Shown: positions 32,740 to 32,753 of the stretch, piece after piece
Numbering within the stretch: the first letter of the stretch is position 1
Layout of the letters: every line of letters starts with the position of its first letter
Assembly (NCBI GenBank): GCA_020025035.1
Contig: JAHHSU010000007.1
Location: 1-32,753, forward strand
DNA length: 32,753 nt
Reading direction: 5' to 3'
Source of the DNA: Thomasclavelia sp.
GTDB taxonomy: Bacteria > Bacillota_I > Bacilli_A > Erysipelotrichales > Coprobacillaceae
Notes under the pieces: generated by a model
Seen by the model: the letters and a program-made list of their open reading frames with translations, nothing else
Told to the model about the DNA's origin: nothing
Databases searched by the model: none
Position numbers and translations under genes: made by a program

Positions 32740-32753
32740 GTCTTCTATGATAA

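Noticed and set aside
1..32753. tRNA or rRNA genes
   Set aside because: I saw no T-loop GTTCRANNC plus acceptor pairing and no rRNA-like sequence on either strand.

Overview
The window is very AT-rich and densely coded. It has strong Shine-Dalgarno sequences (GGAGG/AGGGG), short operons and classical stem plus T-run terminators. Gene content (RibF-TruB, M42 and M17 peptidases, a sialic-acid operon with an RpiR regulator, a BceRS-BceAB type module, a lysine-riboswitch-controlled transporter, two RlmCD-like methyltransferases) points to a host-associated low-GC Bacillota. An Erysipelotrichia-like gut bacterium would fit, but that is inference.

Layout. 1-382: no gene seen. 383-2163 (-): truB-ribF. 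2291-3322 (+): M42 aminopeptidase, converging on a leucyl aminopeptidase (3472-4881, -). 5006-6415 (+): a mini ParB/Srx-fold protein coupled to a TRAM-less m5U methyltransferase. 6562-12050 (-): a complete N-acetylneuraminate operon, nanE-nanA-SSS transporter-yhcH-nanK-rpiR, whose promoter region carries two RpiR-like palindromes. 12348-13856 (+): a DUF1846 protein of unknown function. 13985-15307 (-): NCS2 purine permease. 15478-16428 (+): aromatic-acid-exporter-like protein. 16656-21193 (+): ABC ATPase, FtsX-type permease, response regulator and intramembrane-sensing kinase of the Bce peptide-resistance type. 21517-24080 (-): amino-acid ABC transporter (binding protein-permease fusion plus ATPase) behind a lysine-type riboswitch and terminator.

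24.1-32.75 kb is accessory. A degenerate dispersed repeat is found at about 24113-24506, 28751-29104 and 31743-31922, with solo end fragments at 27230-27275 and 16433-16468. It carries decayed transposase-like coding remnants and separates the modules. Between the two longest copies lie a hypothetical protein (possibly DUF6037-like), a toxin-first toxin-antitoxin pair (MqsR-like toxin; zinc-ribbon/HTH/Panacea fusion antitoxin) and a class II Fic protein with a large palindrome over its promoter. Beyond them are RlmCD, a membrane-anchored hypothetical protein, an SdpI-family protein, and an ABC-2 permease reading frame that has no visible start codon and follows a terminator.

How the genes work together. 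The nan genes import sialic acid, open the ring, cleave it to ManNAc and pyruvate, phosphorylate ManNAc and epimerise it to GlcNAc-6-P. The Bce genes should sense and relieve cell-wall-targeting peptides. The lysine riboswitch should shut off amino-acid import when lysine is abundant. The most notable system is the MqsR-like / ZnR-HTH-Panacea pair, next to Fic, in a repeat-bounded islet.
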